Made by a program: the position numbers and the translations under genes | Notes under the pieces: model-generated | Seen by the model: only the letters and a program-made list of their open reading frames with translations | What the model was told of the DNA's origin: nothing | Database searches by the model: none | Part shown: piece by piece, positions 22,863 to 32,889 of the stretch | Numbering within the stretch: position 1 is the first letter of the stretch | Layout: each line of letters opens with the position of its first letter | From: Acanthaster planci | Taxonomy: Eukaryota > Echinodermata > Asteroidea > Valvatida > Acanthasteridae | Assembly (NCBI RefSeq): GCF_001949145.1 | Contig: NW_019091366.1 | Coordinates: 2,865,925 to 2,929,924 of the forward strand | Length of the DNA: 64,000 nucleotides | Direction: 5' to 3'

Positions 22863-23208
22863 AAAATAGTTTTGATTTTACTACTTAAAAGGTATTGGAA
22901 TTTTGACAATTTCTTCGGCTGCATGATAATCGTAGGTTCAAAGATCAAATCTGGGTCCATGCAAAGTGCTACTGGCCAGCATTATAAAGGAGTACGAAGT
23001 AAATGGGTAACTTAAAGTCAATTCTATGGTTCTTAGCCTAGAATAATTACAGCTAGGTACCATGCAGTACGTGCTAGTAGTCTGTGACAACCTCTTTGAA
23101 GTCAGCTGTTTTGAAACTTGCATTATATCTTTTCCCAACCTAAAACTACATCCATGCTTACTTTGTTGTCATGCCCAGGATATGGTTGCCAATATTCGCC
23201 ACATCTGG

Positions 23209-23985
23209 TCATTTTCTGTGGGAATCTACATCACTGGTATTCATTTCTTCCACAAAATAGGCGCGTTTCCCCCCTCCGGTAGCATTCCGGTTTCCATCCA
23301 TCATCATAATTGGTATCTGTCTTTCTCTGGTATCGGTGAGGGGTACTCGGGGTATCTCCACGGTCAGAATCTTCTTCTCTGATAAGTAACACTTGACACG
23401 ACTGATATCCACATCTTCAGGCAGCGTATATTGGCGGTAATACTCTCGCTGGACATACCCTGTTGCTGTGTTACCTTCTCTTTGCTCTGCATGCACTGTC
23501 AACTTGTTATCTTTGACCTTAACTTCTACGTCTTCAGGACGATACTCACTAACATCCAGAGTGACCATAAATCGGTGCTCGTCACATTCTACCCGGCTAC
23601 TCTGACGAGCGGGCTCTGCTTGATTTGAAGGAGGACTGATTATCTTGGTGGTGAAGTTCGGCTGGGATGATGATGATGACTCCGTTGGTGAACTGATGAT
23701 AGTTGGCTGAGGTGATGTGACATAGTAGCCTTGGTATAGAGTAGGTTTAGTAGGTGCAGAGGGTTGGACATTTACCTCCACGCGCTGGCCAGATGAAGTC
23801 CGCATTGTGGCTGATTCTACAGTAGTTTGTTGCGGATTACCGGTAGTGTATACCTGCCGGGTGATCATGGGTTTCGAAGACGCTGGTACAGATGAGACTA
23901 TGATGGGGTGGGATGCCCCATCACCACCCGTGATACTGTACTCCACTCGCGGGTGAGTGAGTGGGATTTTAATCTCGATATTCAT
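23209..23985 (-). CDS. Small heat-shock protein (alpha-crystallin/HSP20 family)
   Basis: A single uninterrupted 258-codon frame. Residues 1-130 are a variable Ser/Thr/Pro/Gln-rich N-terminal arm. Residues 131-214 form the alpha-crystallin domain: VECDEHRFMVTLDVSEYRPE, VKVKDNKLTVHAE, then REYYRQYTLPEDVDISRVKC and KKILTVEIPR. After a short link, IPI at 224-226 is the C-terminal IxI motif that docks on neighbouring dimers. ATP-independent holdases of this type keep unfolding proteins soluble in the cytosol. The N-arm is longer than in most animal members and the gene has no intron, as often seen in heat-inducible genes. Exact orthology cannot be assigned. Confidence 0.95.
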   Translation of the reverse strand: MNIEIKIPLTHPRVEYSITGGDGASHPIIVSSVPASSKPMITRQVYTTGNPQQTTVESATMRTSSGQRVEVNVQPSAPTKPTLYQGYYVTSPQPTIISSPTESSSSSQPNFTTKIISPPSNQAEPARQSSRVECDEHRFMVTLDVSEYRPEDVEVKVKDNKLTVHAEQREGNTATGYVQREYYRQYTLPEDVDISRVKCYLSEKKILTVEIPRVPLTDTRERQIPIMMMDGNRNATGGGKRAYFVEEMNTSDVDSHRK

Positions 23986-24208
23986 TCCAGCAGTGAATGT
24001 TGAGATATCCTAGACTAAAACTTCGGCTTTTAACAATCCACCGGTGTCTTCTGGCCCCTCGCCGTGAGTTTACTAATGTAGCTTTCTATTGGTCTGCAGA
24101 TTGGGCCTTTTTTTGTCTAAATTAACTAACCAGCGATTTCGTATTAATGATAATGTGAGCGTAGTCTGCTTAGATGTGCTCGTTTGATGCAGCACGCACG
24201 TTTCTGCT

Positions 24209-24302
24209 TCTTATACGTGGGATGCTTTCAAGTCGCATCGGGTAACCCAACACCAGGTTCTTTGGTATGCACTCCTGCCTCCGATCAGCCTTTATTCTAG
24301 AA
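24209..24302 (-). promoter_or_regulatory. Heat-shock promoter: TATA-like box and HSE-like site
   Basis: Upstream of the small heat-shock gene the minus strand has TATAAG at 24209-24214, about 225 bases before the ATG. A palindromic TTCTAGAA lies at 24295-24302, about 80 bases further upstream. TTCnnGAA is the paired core of a heat-shock element. The distances are typical for a heat-inducible promoter, but a third pentamer is not clearly present. Confidence 0.45.
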
Positions 24303-24309
24303 GTCTCTC

Positions 24310-25165
24310 TTCCTGCAGTCTAGTCCAATACTCCCTAGGTTCCAAGGCCTCCTGCGGATTCTGCCAGTAGAGCAAAAATGCCGCCACGCAATACCCTTTA
24401 GACGATGCCTCAAAATATCTCGACTGACAGTGGAAAAGCAGATGGAAGAACGCTTGACTTGTGGCTCATGTGTATCACTCAGTCATGAGTCTCGGCCTTT
24501 GGTCAATGGATGTACAGAGAATTCTTGCATGTGGACATAGAATTCTGACGTCACATCCCCCGTGGCCAATGGCATGCCTGCTTTTATCGCCACGTGAGTG
24601 TCGCATTTCAGGTCTTTATATGAGCAAGTGGTATCTCGATTGGCCATTTAATAAACATAATTTCTGAATGTCGGGCGATGGCGGTCCTTCTTTGATCTTT
24701 CTGCTTTACAAGATTATTTAAAAATTAAACACTATTTCCTCAACGGCGCGACAGTTTATTATGTTATATTGCGCATCATAGTTTTCCTCCAAAAGCTTAG
24801 TGCATAACATTTGATTTCTGAATCCTGTTGTGAACAAGCCACTTTGAACGATTGTAACAGTCATGGTATTATACCAAACTGTATACTATAATTGCAGAGC
24901 TAATATCTCCCTTTTAAAAATGTTCTTAGGCAGTTCGAGAGCTTAAATAGTTTATACAGGTTAGATATAAGGCTACACAGTGCGCTTCCTGTTGCTATCC
25001 ATTGATAGATTTGGACATTATATTATACATGTAATCGTCTTGTACTTGGAACACTTGCGGGAAGTGAGCGCAGATCCTGTCACTTCATGTTCTCGTCTTG
25101 TTCATGTTCATATATTTCCAGAGTTTTGCATACATACGATCTCAATTTTCAAACAACATATTTGA
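24310..25165. other. Intergenic stretch
   Basis: Nothing supported as coding. Short unsupported frames only. Confidence 0.4.
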
Positions 25166-25168
25166 CAC

Positions 25169-25575
25169 GGGGGGGGGGGGGAACCGTGCAGGTACCCACT
25201 AAAAAGCAAAGCTTATGATTGTGGGCCCTAAAATCAATTCATGGTTGCTACTAATTAATTACTGTACACAAAAGACGAACATTAGACAGACGAGACACTT
25301 ATTCTGTATGCCAGTTAACAATAACCTAAGTTTGAAATAAAAAATAAGAATAGGAAAAATAAAAAAGAATAAGAAACCTGGGAGATTTTACATAAGTAGA
25401 TGAAGGTAATCAATTCCACAGTCAATAATTACCAATACTAACCATTCAATATGATCTTTTTGAAGTTTCGTTTGAAGATTCGTAAATTTTTCGAGGCTTT
25501 CAGATTCTTATTCAAAGAGTTCCATAATCTTGGACCTTCGTATCTGATTGTTTGGGTTTTGGGCCAAAGATGTAC
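25169..25575 (-). pseudogene. LINE (non-LTR retrotransposon) 3' fragment
   Basis: On the minus strand the frame ending at 25438 encodes TIRYEGPRLWNSLNKNLKAS and then KNLRIFKRNFKKIILNG before a stop. The I/YxGPxLWNSL block followed by a Lys-rich tail is the usual C-terminus of LINE reverse-transcriptase proteins. Upstream the frame is closed by a stop near 25576 and no reverse-transcriptase core is found, so this is a 5'-truncated relic. About 250 bases of possible LINE 3' UTR follow, down to a run of 13 G (plus strand 25169-25181). Confidence 0.75.
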
Positions 25576-27340
25576 GCATTAATGGCAGATGAAAAATTGC
25601 ACTGTCATTCTTTGTACACATTTAGGCAACTTAAAATAGCATCTGGGATGATTCGTGGTTGATTGGATAATGTCAGTGTCACGGCCGAATGTTGCGTGCA
25701 TGAGAGACAGACTTAGTCAGACTACCATCCGAGTTATTAAAGGGAAGGCACGTCATCAGATCTTTCGAAAATGGACAGAGACATATCAGCGACATTGCTA
25801 GGAAAAGGTTTGACATCTAAACTCGCCGTCCAAGAATTGTCCTTGATTATTGTCAAAATACCCATTTTTCTCTTTCCCTAGACAAAAATTGAAGCAACTA
25901 AAATTAGTCCTTTATTCATTAATAATTAAAATACCAGTGTTACTTTATATAATCATTTTACGGCACAATTTGAAACGAAACTCGATCCAAACAAACATAA
26001 CAAACAAGCTATATTTATACTCACAATGAGTTTATTATTCAGGCATTATGGCATATTACTAGAGTCTTCATCATAGATGTCCCCATGCACAGGCCGTGAA
26101 ATGAAGCAAAAATTAATCCCCTTTCATTCTCAACATTGCGTCGATGTTTACTCACAAACCAAATGCCTTTTCTTGGTGGCGCTCTGTCTGTAATTTGGGA
26201 CGGTGTGGCTCGCGCGGCTCAGTGCGAATTGGGAAATCCGACTTGACTAAAGCCTATCACAGCGCCTTTGGAGGATGTTTTTTCAAAGGTAGTGAAGTCT
26301 GACATTTCAACAGTGGAATCTTCACGAGGCTCGATGCCTAGTCTCCGAGCTCCTCTCAAGAACCCTTTTGGAAAGTGCACGGTGTATCCCAAAAATTGTG
26401 CAATAATAATAAATAAATAAATAAAAAAGCTCGCGGCTCAGCTTAGGGCAAGCATTAAGCTCTATGACAGGCCGATTGACGAAAAACCAATATGAATACT
26501 ACCTAAGTTTGGCTTTAGCCTTATCCATTGTGGTGTTCAGCGGTAAAAATTCCTTTGTACTGCGTCGTAGTCCTGTCACATGGGTGGCATCTCTGGACTG
26601 CTCACCGAATTGCTGATCGATTGACTGACTAACAGACCCTGATTGATAACATTTACAACTGTCATTGCTCTGTGCTCTGACGCAGTTTCCATTCGAATTT
26701 GCTGAACGCAAAAATAATGTTGACGGCACTGTGGTGCCAGTGCCGTATCCAGCTTTTGGCGTGTGTGGGTGGGTGTGGATGTGGGGGGGGGAACTCATAA
26801 GCAAATGAACTATATTGATCATTCAACATGATAATGGGAGAGAAAAGATATGGCCTATTTTTGATGAATAAATATACTGATCAGTTTCTTTCTTACCCAT
26901 CTATGAAGTATTCCCAGTTAAAGAAAAAAAAACTAACAAAACAACAACAACAAAGCCGTCAGGGGGCAACCCCCCCTGCTTGATATGCCACTGTGTGGTG
27001 CACATACTTTTTGACACAATTACGATATTATTTTAGTTCAACTAATATCACTGTGTGATTATTTCACAAAGATTTTTCTCATAGGTCGCTGGCATCATCC
27101 CGATTTTTGCATCAATCCAACCGTTCAAGTTTTGTTTGGAAAGTGGCCATAATAATTATGCAAGGGCCCGCTGAGTGCCATATAAGAAAGTTTGGGGTCC
27201 ATTTTGAACACATAATTATCAACATCGACAACCTTGAACTACTAATCAATTTTATTCAAAATCACCACACGATTTTTCGGTTGGCAGTTAACTCGAACAG
27301 TCAAGCTGTTCAATTTATAACAATAACATGCAAGACGTGG
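25576..27340. other. Intergenic stretch upstream of the TIA1/TIAR-like gene
   Basis: No supported gene. It contains an (AATA)n run near 26405-26425, a GT/G-rich patch near 26760-26790 and a (CAA)n run near 26940-26955. A 107-codon minus-strand frame at 26499-26822 begins in His/Pro low-complexity sequence and lacks recognisable domains. Confidence 0.4.
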
Positions 27341-27349
27341 ACTCCACGA

Positions 27350-27700
27350 TTTATCATCCAGTCGGCGGCGCATTTGTCCAGCTTGAGCTTCGTGCCCCTG
27401 CTACTTAATCGGCCGCGCGGCTTGTCAGCCGGTCGGCCATGTGCATGCCACTCAGTGCTGTTGGTTCCTAGTCAAAATCCCATTGTCACCCACTCACAAT
27501 TAACACGCGAACCAGTGAATACCAGCTGAGGCATCTTGTGAAGCCCGCGTCCGAATCTTGTGTCTACGGCTAGGTCTTCGATGGCTGCAAAATAATGCGT
27601 TGATACAAGCTCATGATAGACGTAGCCGTGGCTCTAGAAGCTTGTGTCGGACACGTTGCTTTGCTCTGCGCAGTCGCAAACACACGACGACATCGCAGCA
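27350..27700 (+). promoter_or_regulatory. GC/CpG-rich promoter and 5' UTR of the TIA1/TIAR-like gene
   Basis: Sequence before the ATG at 27701 is strongly enriched in CpG (GTCGGCGGCGC, TCGGCCGCGCGG, CCGGTCGGCC) compared with the surrounding DNA. This is consistent with a housekeeping-type promoter. No TATA box is obvious, and the exact start is not visible. Confidence 0.45.
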
Positions 27701-27757
27701 ATGGAGTCGTATCCTGAGTATCATTACCACCAGCATACTAACCATCATGATAACCAG
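27701..27757 (+). CDS. TIA1: TIA1/TIAR-like RNA-binding protein, coding exon 1
   Basis: ATG at 27701 in context GCAGCAATGG, 19 codons to a CCAG|GTTTGT donor (phase 0). The peptide MESYPEYHYHQHTNHHDNQ is an unusual Tyr/His-rich tail. Vertebrate TIA1 and TIAR have only about 7-8 residues before RRM1. Assignment to this gene rests on phase-perfect joining with the next exons. The product is a nuclear/cytoplasmic regulator that binds U-rich RNA, promotes 5' splice-site use and forms stress granules. Confidence 0.75.
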
Positions 27758-27836
27758 GTTTGTCCTATTTGTCTTCGGTTTTTGAATCGTTTATGTGGGA
27801 TTTCTTAATCTAAATGGATTCTTTGTTTCTTTGCAG

Positions 27837-27868
27837 GAAACTTGCGGGGATTCGATGCAGCGCACGCT
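27837..27868 (+). CDS. TIA1: TIA1/TIAR-like coding exon 2 (32-base micro-exon)
   Basis: From acceptor TTTCTTTGCAG to donor CGCT|GTAAGT, encoding ETCGDSMQRT plus two bases of the next codon. It continues the N-terminal extension and ends two residues into the conserved TLYVGNL start of RRM1. An exon of 32 bases is short but the splice sites are strong and the phase fits both neighbours. Confidence 0.75.
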
Positions 27869-28063
27869 GTAAGTATGCTTTCGTTTCTTCGATCGGTGAA
27901 CTTGCTCTTAACTACCCAACTCGAACTTTCCTATACAATTACACGTGACGTGTTTACCGGTAGCCGATGTGTGTCACATTTTCCATGTCTTTGGTTCCTT
28001 CATGCCTTTTTTGCCTTTCCCCCGAATTTTACTTTGATCGGTTTCCTCGAATTTTTTTTTCAG

Positions 28064-28157
28064 GTATGTTGGGAATCTCAGCAGAATTGTCACAGAAGAA
28101 TTCATCGTTGCACTTTTCTCAGAGTTTGGACATTGTACTTGTAAAATGATGAACGAA
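28064..28157 (+). CDS. TIA1: TIA1/TIAR-like coding exon 3, first half of RRM1
   Basis: A 94-base exon between a T9-CAG acceptor and a GAA|GTAAGT donor. With the previous exon it reads LYVGNLSRIVTEEFIVALFS then EFGHCTCKMMNE. LYVGNL is RNP2 (beta-1) of the RRM, followed by helix 1 and beta-2. TIA1 and TIAR read TLYVGNLSRDVTE at this position, including the diagnostic NLSR-VTE. The frame is phase 0 at the 3' end. Confidence 0.9.
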
Positions 28158-31100
28158 GTAAGTTAAGGCTACAATTGTAATGAATTTGAACTGTTAAACT
28201 TACTAGTGTTATGATTACATCTTGTTGTCCATGTTGTCATTGGTAAAATAACCCTGTCCATGCTATTATCAAGTGTGAATGTTACCAACTATCTTTTTGC
28301 TTGATTGGTGAGATTACGGTGTTTAATAGTAGCTCTAGTCTAGACACTGCCTAATGAATTCGAAAAAGTTGCAGTCAAAAAATTTGAGCTGCAGTATGAT
28401 ATAATAGGCATGAAGTCCAGGGTCTCACTCCTTTCGGTATATCTGTTGCCCAGATTTATCCTTGTGCCCCCCGTATCTTTAGTGATCCAAATAAAATTCA
28501 TCGACCACTATGTACTGTACACTATACTTGTACCATGTTGTGACGTTGTATTGAACCAGAAAGTGTAGATTCACACACTGGTTCTTGCACGAATGCCTTT
28601 TACACACTGTGTGTGTGACGTAGTCACTTCAGCATTCTATAGCAGTTTAATTAATCATGAAGCCTAGGATTAGCTAAGACTTGAATATGAATAGATGTAT
28701 TGAAAAAAGGAGTTGCTTGTGATCTACCGGTAAATATCTGAACAAATACACAAACGTGACAGAGTGTCTCCTACTTCAGCTCACCATACAAATTTCTGTG
28801 CTTTGAAAATTTTGATTAAAAGCAGTGTGCCTGTTTTTTGTTGGAATTAATACATACAGCATCAAGTGCCTACCAGTCTCCTCCATCTTAATGCTAAAAA
28901 GAAAACCACTCAAAGAATAATCTGTTCTTAATTCAGCCAACAGCAATTTGCTCAAGTGACTTTTGTCCTTGTGCATATCTCAAAACTTTTACCTCAAACA
29001 TTTATTTTGCTAAGGTTAGTATTCATACAGGTGTATATTATTTGAAAAAAAGGTTTGTTGAGCTTGTTTGATATGCAGGGCCATCAGAGTGGTGCCAGTT
29101 GCATTATTAGCAGGCTTAATCAATTTTAAAATGCCACCCACATACAGAGGTGAAACTAGCGTTGGAGTTTTAATTGAACAATATTTGTTTTGGGGTTGGG
29201 AAATACCCAGAGTTTATGTTGCATAGTGTACCTATGCCCTAGTGTTTGTCAGTGACTGTTAAACGTTGGTTATGTTCTGTGTTTTTTCCCAGTCCAGTGC
29301 ATTAATGTCCTTTATCACATTACAGTTCTTAGTAATTGATTTGAGTTGATGAGTGAGAGTGTTAATTTTTTTTTTCAATTTAAAAAAGTCATCCCAAAGT
29401 CATTACTCTCATTTGATGTTGGTAATTCTAGTGCATGTTTATCTTTCCCATATGCTCACAAGATGTTAAGAAAATTGGTTGACCTTTGACCTTTAGCTGT
29501 GCGATGCTTATACATGTGTAATTCGTATGGTCAACAGGTACCTCATATTCGTCATTTGTCATCCCTTTGCATCTTCTTATCAATAAGGTCCGACATGTCT
29601 TGTTTTTTCTTTCTCTCACCAGTTGAGGCGCAACGAAGGGGAAGGGGAGGTAACTGTTTTTCTTTTGTTGGTTAAAAGAGCACAATTCACAAATCACTAC
29701 GATCTTGATCAATTCACAATGTTACAACCAATGGCTCAAGGGCCTGAAAATTCAGCATTGTGGCTCGTGATAGGTCAGTGAAATCTCCCACCATTATTCT
29801 TGAAAATCTGATTTAACATAAAAAAGAAATGAAAAAAATTCTCTGCAAATCTTTTAAGTTAGTTCTGAAGCAGTAGAAAATTTTTCATTGAATCTTACTC
29901 TTCCTGATGAATGGGTACCCGCCTCATTGGGATGTGTTTGCTCTGAAATTTTATCAAACTTATTTCATAAGCAGTCCGTGACTGTTACCACAGTCAAAAT
30001 TGGTCAGTAGTTGAAGTGATGTATGCTTTTGCCTGGCAGAGGGCTAATCTGTAAGTGGGAGTACATGTATATTTCATTTATTCTTTTGGCAAGCAAATTT
30101 TTTTCTGCCATACAACCGAAGTCAGATCATGTTAAGTTGGAGGCAATTCACTGACATTCACCACTCATATGACATACAGGTTTCTACCATTAAAAAGAGA
30201 TTATGGGGTGCTCAGTCTTGGTTTTTATGATTAAAAAATTGGGGGGGGGATATATTCACAAGCAACAATCTGCCGCACAATACTAAGGAAGTGATGTCAT
30301 GTTGGTTGTACACATGTACATCAGCATTACATTTGTTTGTTTTTATTATGGAGACCGTCATGCACATTGCAGACATGTAGATGTTGGTTGTTAATTACTA
30401 CACCAGCACCGTGTTGGAGACAGGTGTACCTCTATATCTCGAACTGTATTGGTAGTTCCTGGCCTCTCTAGATTTTAGTTGTTGTGTTCACCCTTTGAAT
30501 TAGGCTGTGAGTCTATTCTTCATGTACTTGTACATGTGCAGATTCATCTTCTAAATAGAAGTATCACAGGCAGTTGAAGTGAGAATTATTTCCCTCTCCG
30601 ACAGAAAATAAAACAAACCTGTCAACTATTCTAAGGAAATTAGAAGTAACAAAAGTTTAATTTAGAGGAAAGTCCAAAAGCCTTTTGCTTTTTCTTCTTA
30701 ATTGGGTTGTAACAAGTCAAGTAACAAGCGTGCTCATCCATAGATAGGGTTTTGCACATGGACTTTGACCTTAACCACTTCCTGCCGGGGAGCCTGGTTT
30801 CGGGCACCATGTGTTTATACGTATAGCCGGGGTGCCCGGTTTTGGACAAAAGAGCTGGTCTGTGTAACAAAAGACTGTACTCAGAACAAAGGACCTGCTG
30901 CTAGGGATTGCCATCATTTTTCGTCTTTTATTTTTTGAAGGTAATCCGGCATTTTTTTGAAACAGTATACCACTGTTTTGGGCATAGTGCACCTGTGGAT
31001 TAGCACCATGGACAAAAGTGCTCCAGGGCCCCATTAATGAGTGACAAAGCACTGCTGCTTGCTAATCCAGCCGGGTATGAAAAGACGCTACTGGCATTCA

Positions 31101-31309
31101 CCGAAACAAAGGGAATTAGGAAATAATACGCAATTTTGGGCTCTCTTACAGGGCCGCTGGCCTTGGTTGAATACTCGGGCGTCAGTGAAGGTTGCCTGAT
31201 AGATTGGAGTAGCCACCAGATAGTCGTTCATGTGGTTGTAAACGTGCAGTATTAAAATGAACACATGAATTTTTGAAGAATTTTGAAAAGAGAAAATCTT
31301 GAAAAGGTC

Positions 31310-31800
31310 CAGCCATCACATCCTGCTTAAGAGAAATCCACCTGGCAGGTAGTGGTTGAACTCATGCTTTTTGTACATGTAGGTCACTCCATGACCATAA
31401 TTTTGGTGCAATCTTTTATCATGATTCCATAAACCTGTAGTGTCAGATGCAATAGCCTCAGAGCATGTTCCCACCGTCGTGCTTGACTGTGAAAGTCTTT
31501 TTTGGCTTGAATGTTTCACCTTTGCTTCACCACATGCATATCATAGCGGCGGAAGAGCTCCAATTTCGTTTCATCTGATCAGAGAATGGACTTCCAAAAC
31601 TCATTCTCATATTCCAAATGGTCCCTCACAACTTAAATTTGAAACTGATTTTTTGTTGGTTGTTTACTCCTGAGACCACCTTGATGAAGAGCCTTCACAA
31701 CTGTCTTCATTCAATCTTCATATCCCGAAGTGGTCAGTTCAATGACGGTTGTCTTGACATCATTTACTGTTGTCTTTTTAAAGTCTTCAAAATCTTCTAC
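31310..31800 (-). pseudogene. Decayed Tc1/mariner-type transposase
   Basis: Read on the minus strand across several frames, the piece gives TVVKALHQGGLRSKQPTKN (helix-turn-helix part), RDHLEYENEFWKS, SDETKLELF (around the first catalytic Asp), and later TVKHDGG and SDTTGLWNHDKRLHQNYGH. These match in order the Tc1 landmarks ALHxxGLRxRRPxKK, WSDETKFELF, TVKHGGGSVM and the block before the second catalytic Asp. Frameshifts and stops break it, so it is dead. The C-terminus and clean terminal repeats were not identified. Confidence 0.75.
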
Positions 31801-32258
31801 ATGCAACCTTACCTGGGTTTGAGTTTGTGCTTCCTTATTGTTTGTAATAATTTGGTGTATTGCCGTTCTGAATGTGTTGGTTTAAAAAGCAAAAGCTATT
31901 TAACCTTCAATCGCCGTGTGTGCATCCACTACTTTTATACAGTTTAGGATTATCTTAAGAATCTTAAAGGAATCTTTCATTGATTTCTTTTAAATCTCAC
32001 AAATATTGTCGAATATTTTTTCTGCTCTTCTGTTTTTAAGAAATATATTGAAACACCCATGCAAAAAAGCAGAAACTCAGTTCTGTTGTACTGTTCTTAA
32101 ATTATGTTTCCACTGTGGTGTTCATAACTGGATGTAACAAAATTCAATTGTATTGTCTGTGGTTTTGAAGAAAATTTTAAGAAATTACAAAACTTCCTGA
32201 ATGTATTTCACCCAAAATGTATTGGTGAATGAAAATTGGAAAGAGAAAAACATACCAT

Positions 32259-32319
32259 ATTTCGTCAGGGCGAGCAATTCTGACCTTAACTATAAGTGGT
32301 CTAAGATTCCTGACGAAAT
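32259..32319. repeat. Hairpin with 11-base perfect arms
   Basis: ATTTCGTCAGG at 32259-32269 and its exact complement at 32309-32319, with a 39-base loop. It may be a small foldback or a footprint of a mobile element. Confidence 0.6.
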
Positions 32320-32793
32320 TTGTTAACCCTTTTAATTTTTTCAGTCAAACTGAATTTCAGTAGCAGTTTGTAGGTTGTTCTGAATGAGCTATCTTTGCTT
32401 ACATGTTCAAAAGAGGTGCTGTAATGCTGTTGCTGATTAGTCAGGCTCATGAATTAGTCATGGTTTGATCATCTCACTGCACACAAGTTCTGTACTTACC
32501 AATATTGTATGACCTTGAACTGCTTACCTGTATCCTTAGTAGTGTTGCTGAGTATTACTGCTAAATTTTACAAAAGCCAGCATCGTAACATTACAGAGAA
32601 AAACACTGTTAGTGGTTATGTTTGAAAGTGGCCAAAGTTGGTTGTATATTCTGAGGAAGTGAACCTGAACGTGTAAAATGAATCTAGACAGCCCATTTAG
32701 ATCTTTTGTAGAACTTTTTGTTTTGGTCTATGAGCATTGCAAGTGATTAGATTAATTATTGACAGTGGATATTGGTTTCTTTTCTCTTTGCAG

Positions 32794-32889
32794 CAAGGAG
32801 GGAATGACCCATACTGCTTCGTAGAGTTTTCAGATCACAAACACGCATTAAATGCGTTAGTAATGAATGGTAGAAAGTTATTCGATAAG
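32794..32889 (+). CDS. TIA1: TIA1/TIAR-like coding exon 4, second half of RRM1
   Basis: A 96-base, phase 0/0 exon from acceptor CTCTTTGCAG to donor AAG|GTAAGT. It encodes [20 protein letters not shown] and then [22 protein letters not shown] is the RNP1 (beta-3) region and is identical to vertebrate TIA1/TIAR. The exon ends exactly where the vertebrate gene has an intron, just before the expected EVKVNWA beta-4 segment. The ending KLFDK resembles the fly homologue Rox8. The beta-4 exon, RRM2, RRM3 and the Gln-rich tail are not found in this window. Confidence 0.92.

Larger units (their letters stand above)
28158..32793 (+). other. Intron 3 of the TIA1/TIAR-like gene
   Basis: 4.6 kb. It contains a decayed Tc1-like transposase (31.3-31.8 kb), a hairpin at 32259-32319 and a duplicated GC-rich motif at 30785-30850. 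In that motif CCGGGGAGCCTGGTTTCGGGCAC is followed about 40 bases later by the related CCGGGGTGCCCGGTTTTGGAC. Nothing else is supported. Confidence 0.5.

Noticed and set aside
26499-26822. 107-codon minus-strand open frame
   Set aside because: It starts in a GT/G-rich microsatellite (His/Pro runs) and shows no domain or splice context.
27107-27529. 140-codon plus-strand open frame upstream of the TIA1/TIAR-like gene
   Set aside because: It lies in the CpG-rich promoter region, has no domain, and ends before the true start; GC-rich sequence has few stops by chance.
31618-31947. 109-codon plus-strand open frame
   Set aside because: It is antisense to the decayed Tc1-like transposase.
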